From: Profundicola sp048268105
GTDB lineage: Bacteria > Bacteroidota > Bacteroidia > Flavobacteriales > Weeksellaceae
Reading direction: 5' to 3'
Assembly: GCA_048268105.1 (NCBI GenBank)
Contig: JBLWWH010000052.1
Span: 1-5,199 of the forward strand
Length of the DNA stretch: 5,199 bases
Shown here: positions 5,115 to 5,199 of the stretch, piece by piece
Layout of the letters: the number at the start of each line of letters is the position of its first letter
Position numbering within the stretch: the stretch's first letter is position 1
The notes under the pieces: generated by a model
Told to the model about the DNA's origin: nothing
Database searches by the model: none
Seen by the model: the letters and a program-made list of their open reading frames with translations, nothing else
Translations under genes and position numbers: made by a program

Positions 5115-5199
5115 AGAGACGCAGGGAGAGAGCCACCAAGCAGCGAGCACCGCAGCTTAAGCGCTGTATCACTCTCTACACCTGCCCGTAGCGTCCGGC

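Noticed and set aside
4947..5150. 67-residue minus-strand open frame at the right edge
   Set aside because: It crosses the compositional boundary and the antisense of the 28-bp repeat, has no ribosome binding site and no recognisable family.
1..5199. CRISPR array, tRNA, rRNA, riboswitch, retron or toxin-antitoxin pair
   Set aside because: No regularly spaced repeats, cloverleaf or rRNA motifs, reverse transcriptase or paired small genes could be seen on either strand.

Overview
This window holds a compact Type II restriction-modification (R-M) island of about 4 kb. It appears to combine one cytosine-5 DNA methyltransferase with two unrelated restriction endonucleases, set between decayed IS3-family transposase fragments and a more GC-rich flanking sequence. 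The IS3-type remnants, codon use and Shine-Dalgarno signals suggest a proteobacterium, most likely a gammaproteobacterium, but nothing fixes the genus. The R-M genes and their intergenic regions are clearly AT-rich (hand count: about 28% GC in 3241-3300), whereas the outer edges are not (about 53% GC in 1-60). This fits horizontal acquisition.

Layout from left to right. Bases 2-178 carry the last 58 codons of an unrecognised protein. Bases 202-615 hold a degenerate IS3-family transposase fragment on the minus strand. Bases 737-1987 (minus) encode a complete 416-residue C5 methyltransferase with a small helix-turn-helix-like N-terminal extension; its putative promoter is at 2022-2050. A second, different IS3-type transposase remnant (about 2129-2497, plus) and an AT-rich leader separate it from a divergently transcribed Eco47II-type endonuclease gene (2923-3657, plus). 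A short intergenic region with two hairpins (3752-3807 and 3819-3839) follows. Then comes a convergent gene (3872-4702, minus) for a second PD-(D/E)XK endonuclease resembling the TdeIII/MjaII family. Bases 4727-5086 hold no convincing gene. At 5087-5114 there is a perfect 28-bp direct copy of 126-153, so the whole island lies between direct repeats about 5 kb apart.

How the genes work together (inference from families). Eco47II and the TdeIII/MjaII family are both known for cutting GGNCC. A single GGNCC C5 methyltransferase could therefore protect the host from both nucleases. This recalls the described Eco47I/Eco47II system of E. coli RFL47, which has two endonucleases and one methyltransferase. 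The window contains only two GGNCC sites. One of them (2045-2049) lies inside the best -35 element of the methyltransferase promoter, which suggests that methylation or protein binding at the enzyme's own site could tune its expression. No separate controller (C) protein gene, second methyltransferase or Vsr endonuclease gene was seen.
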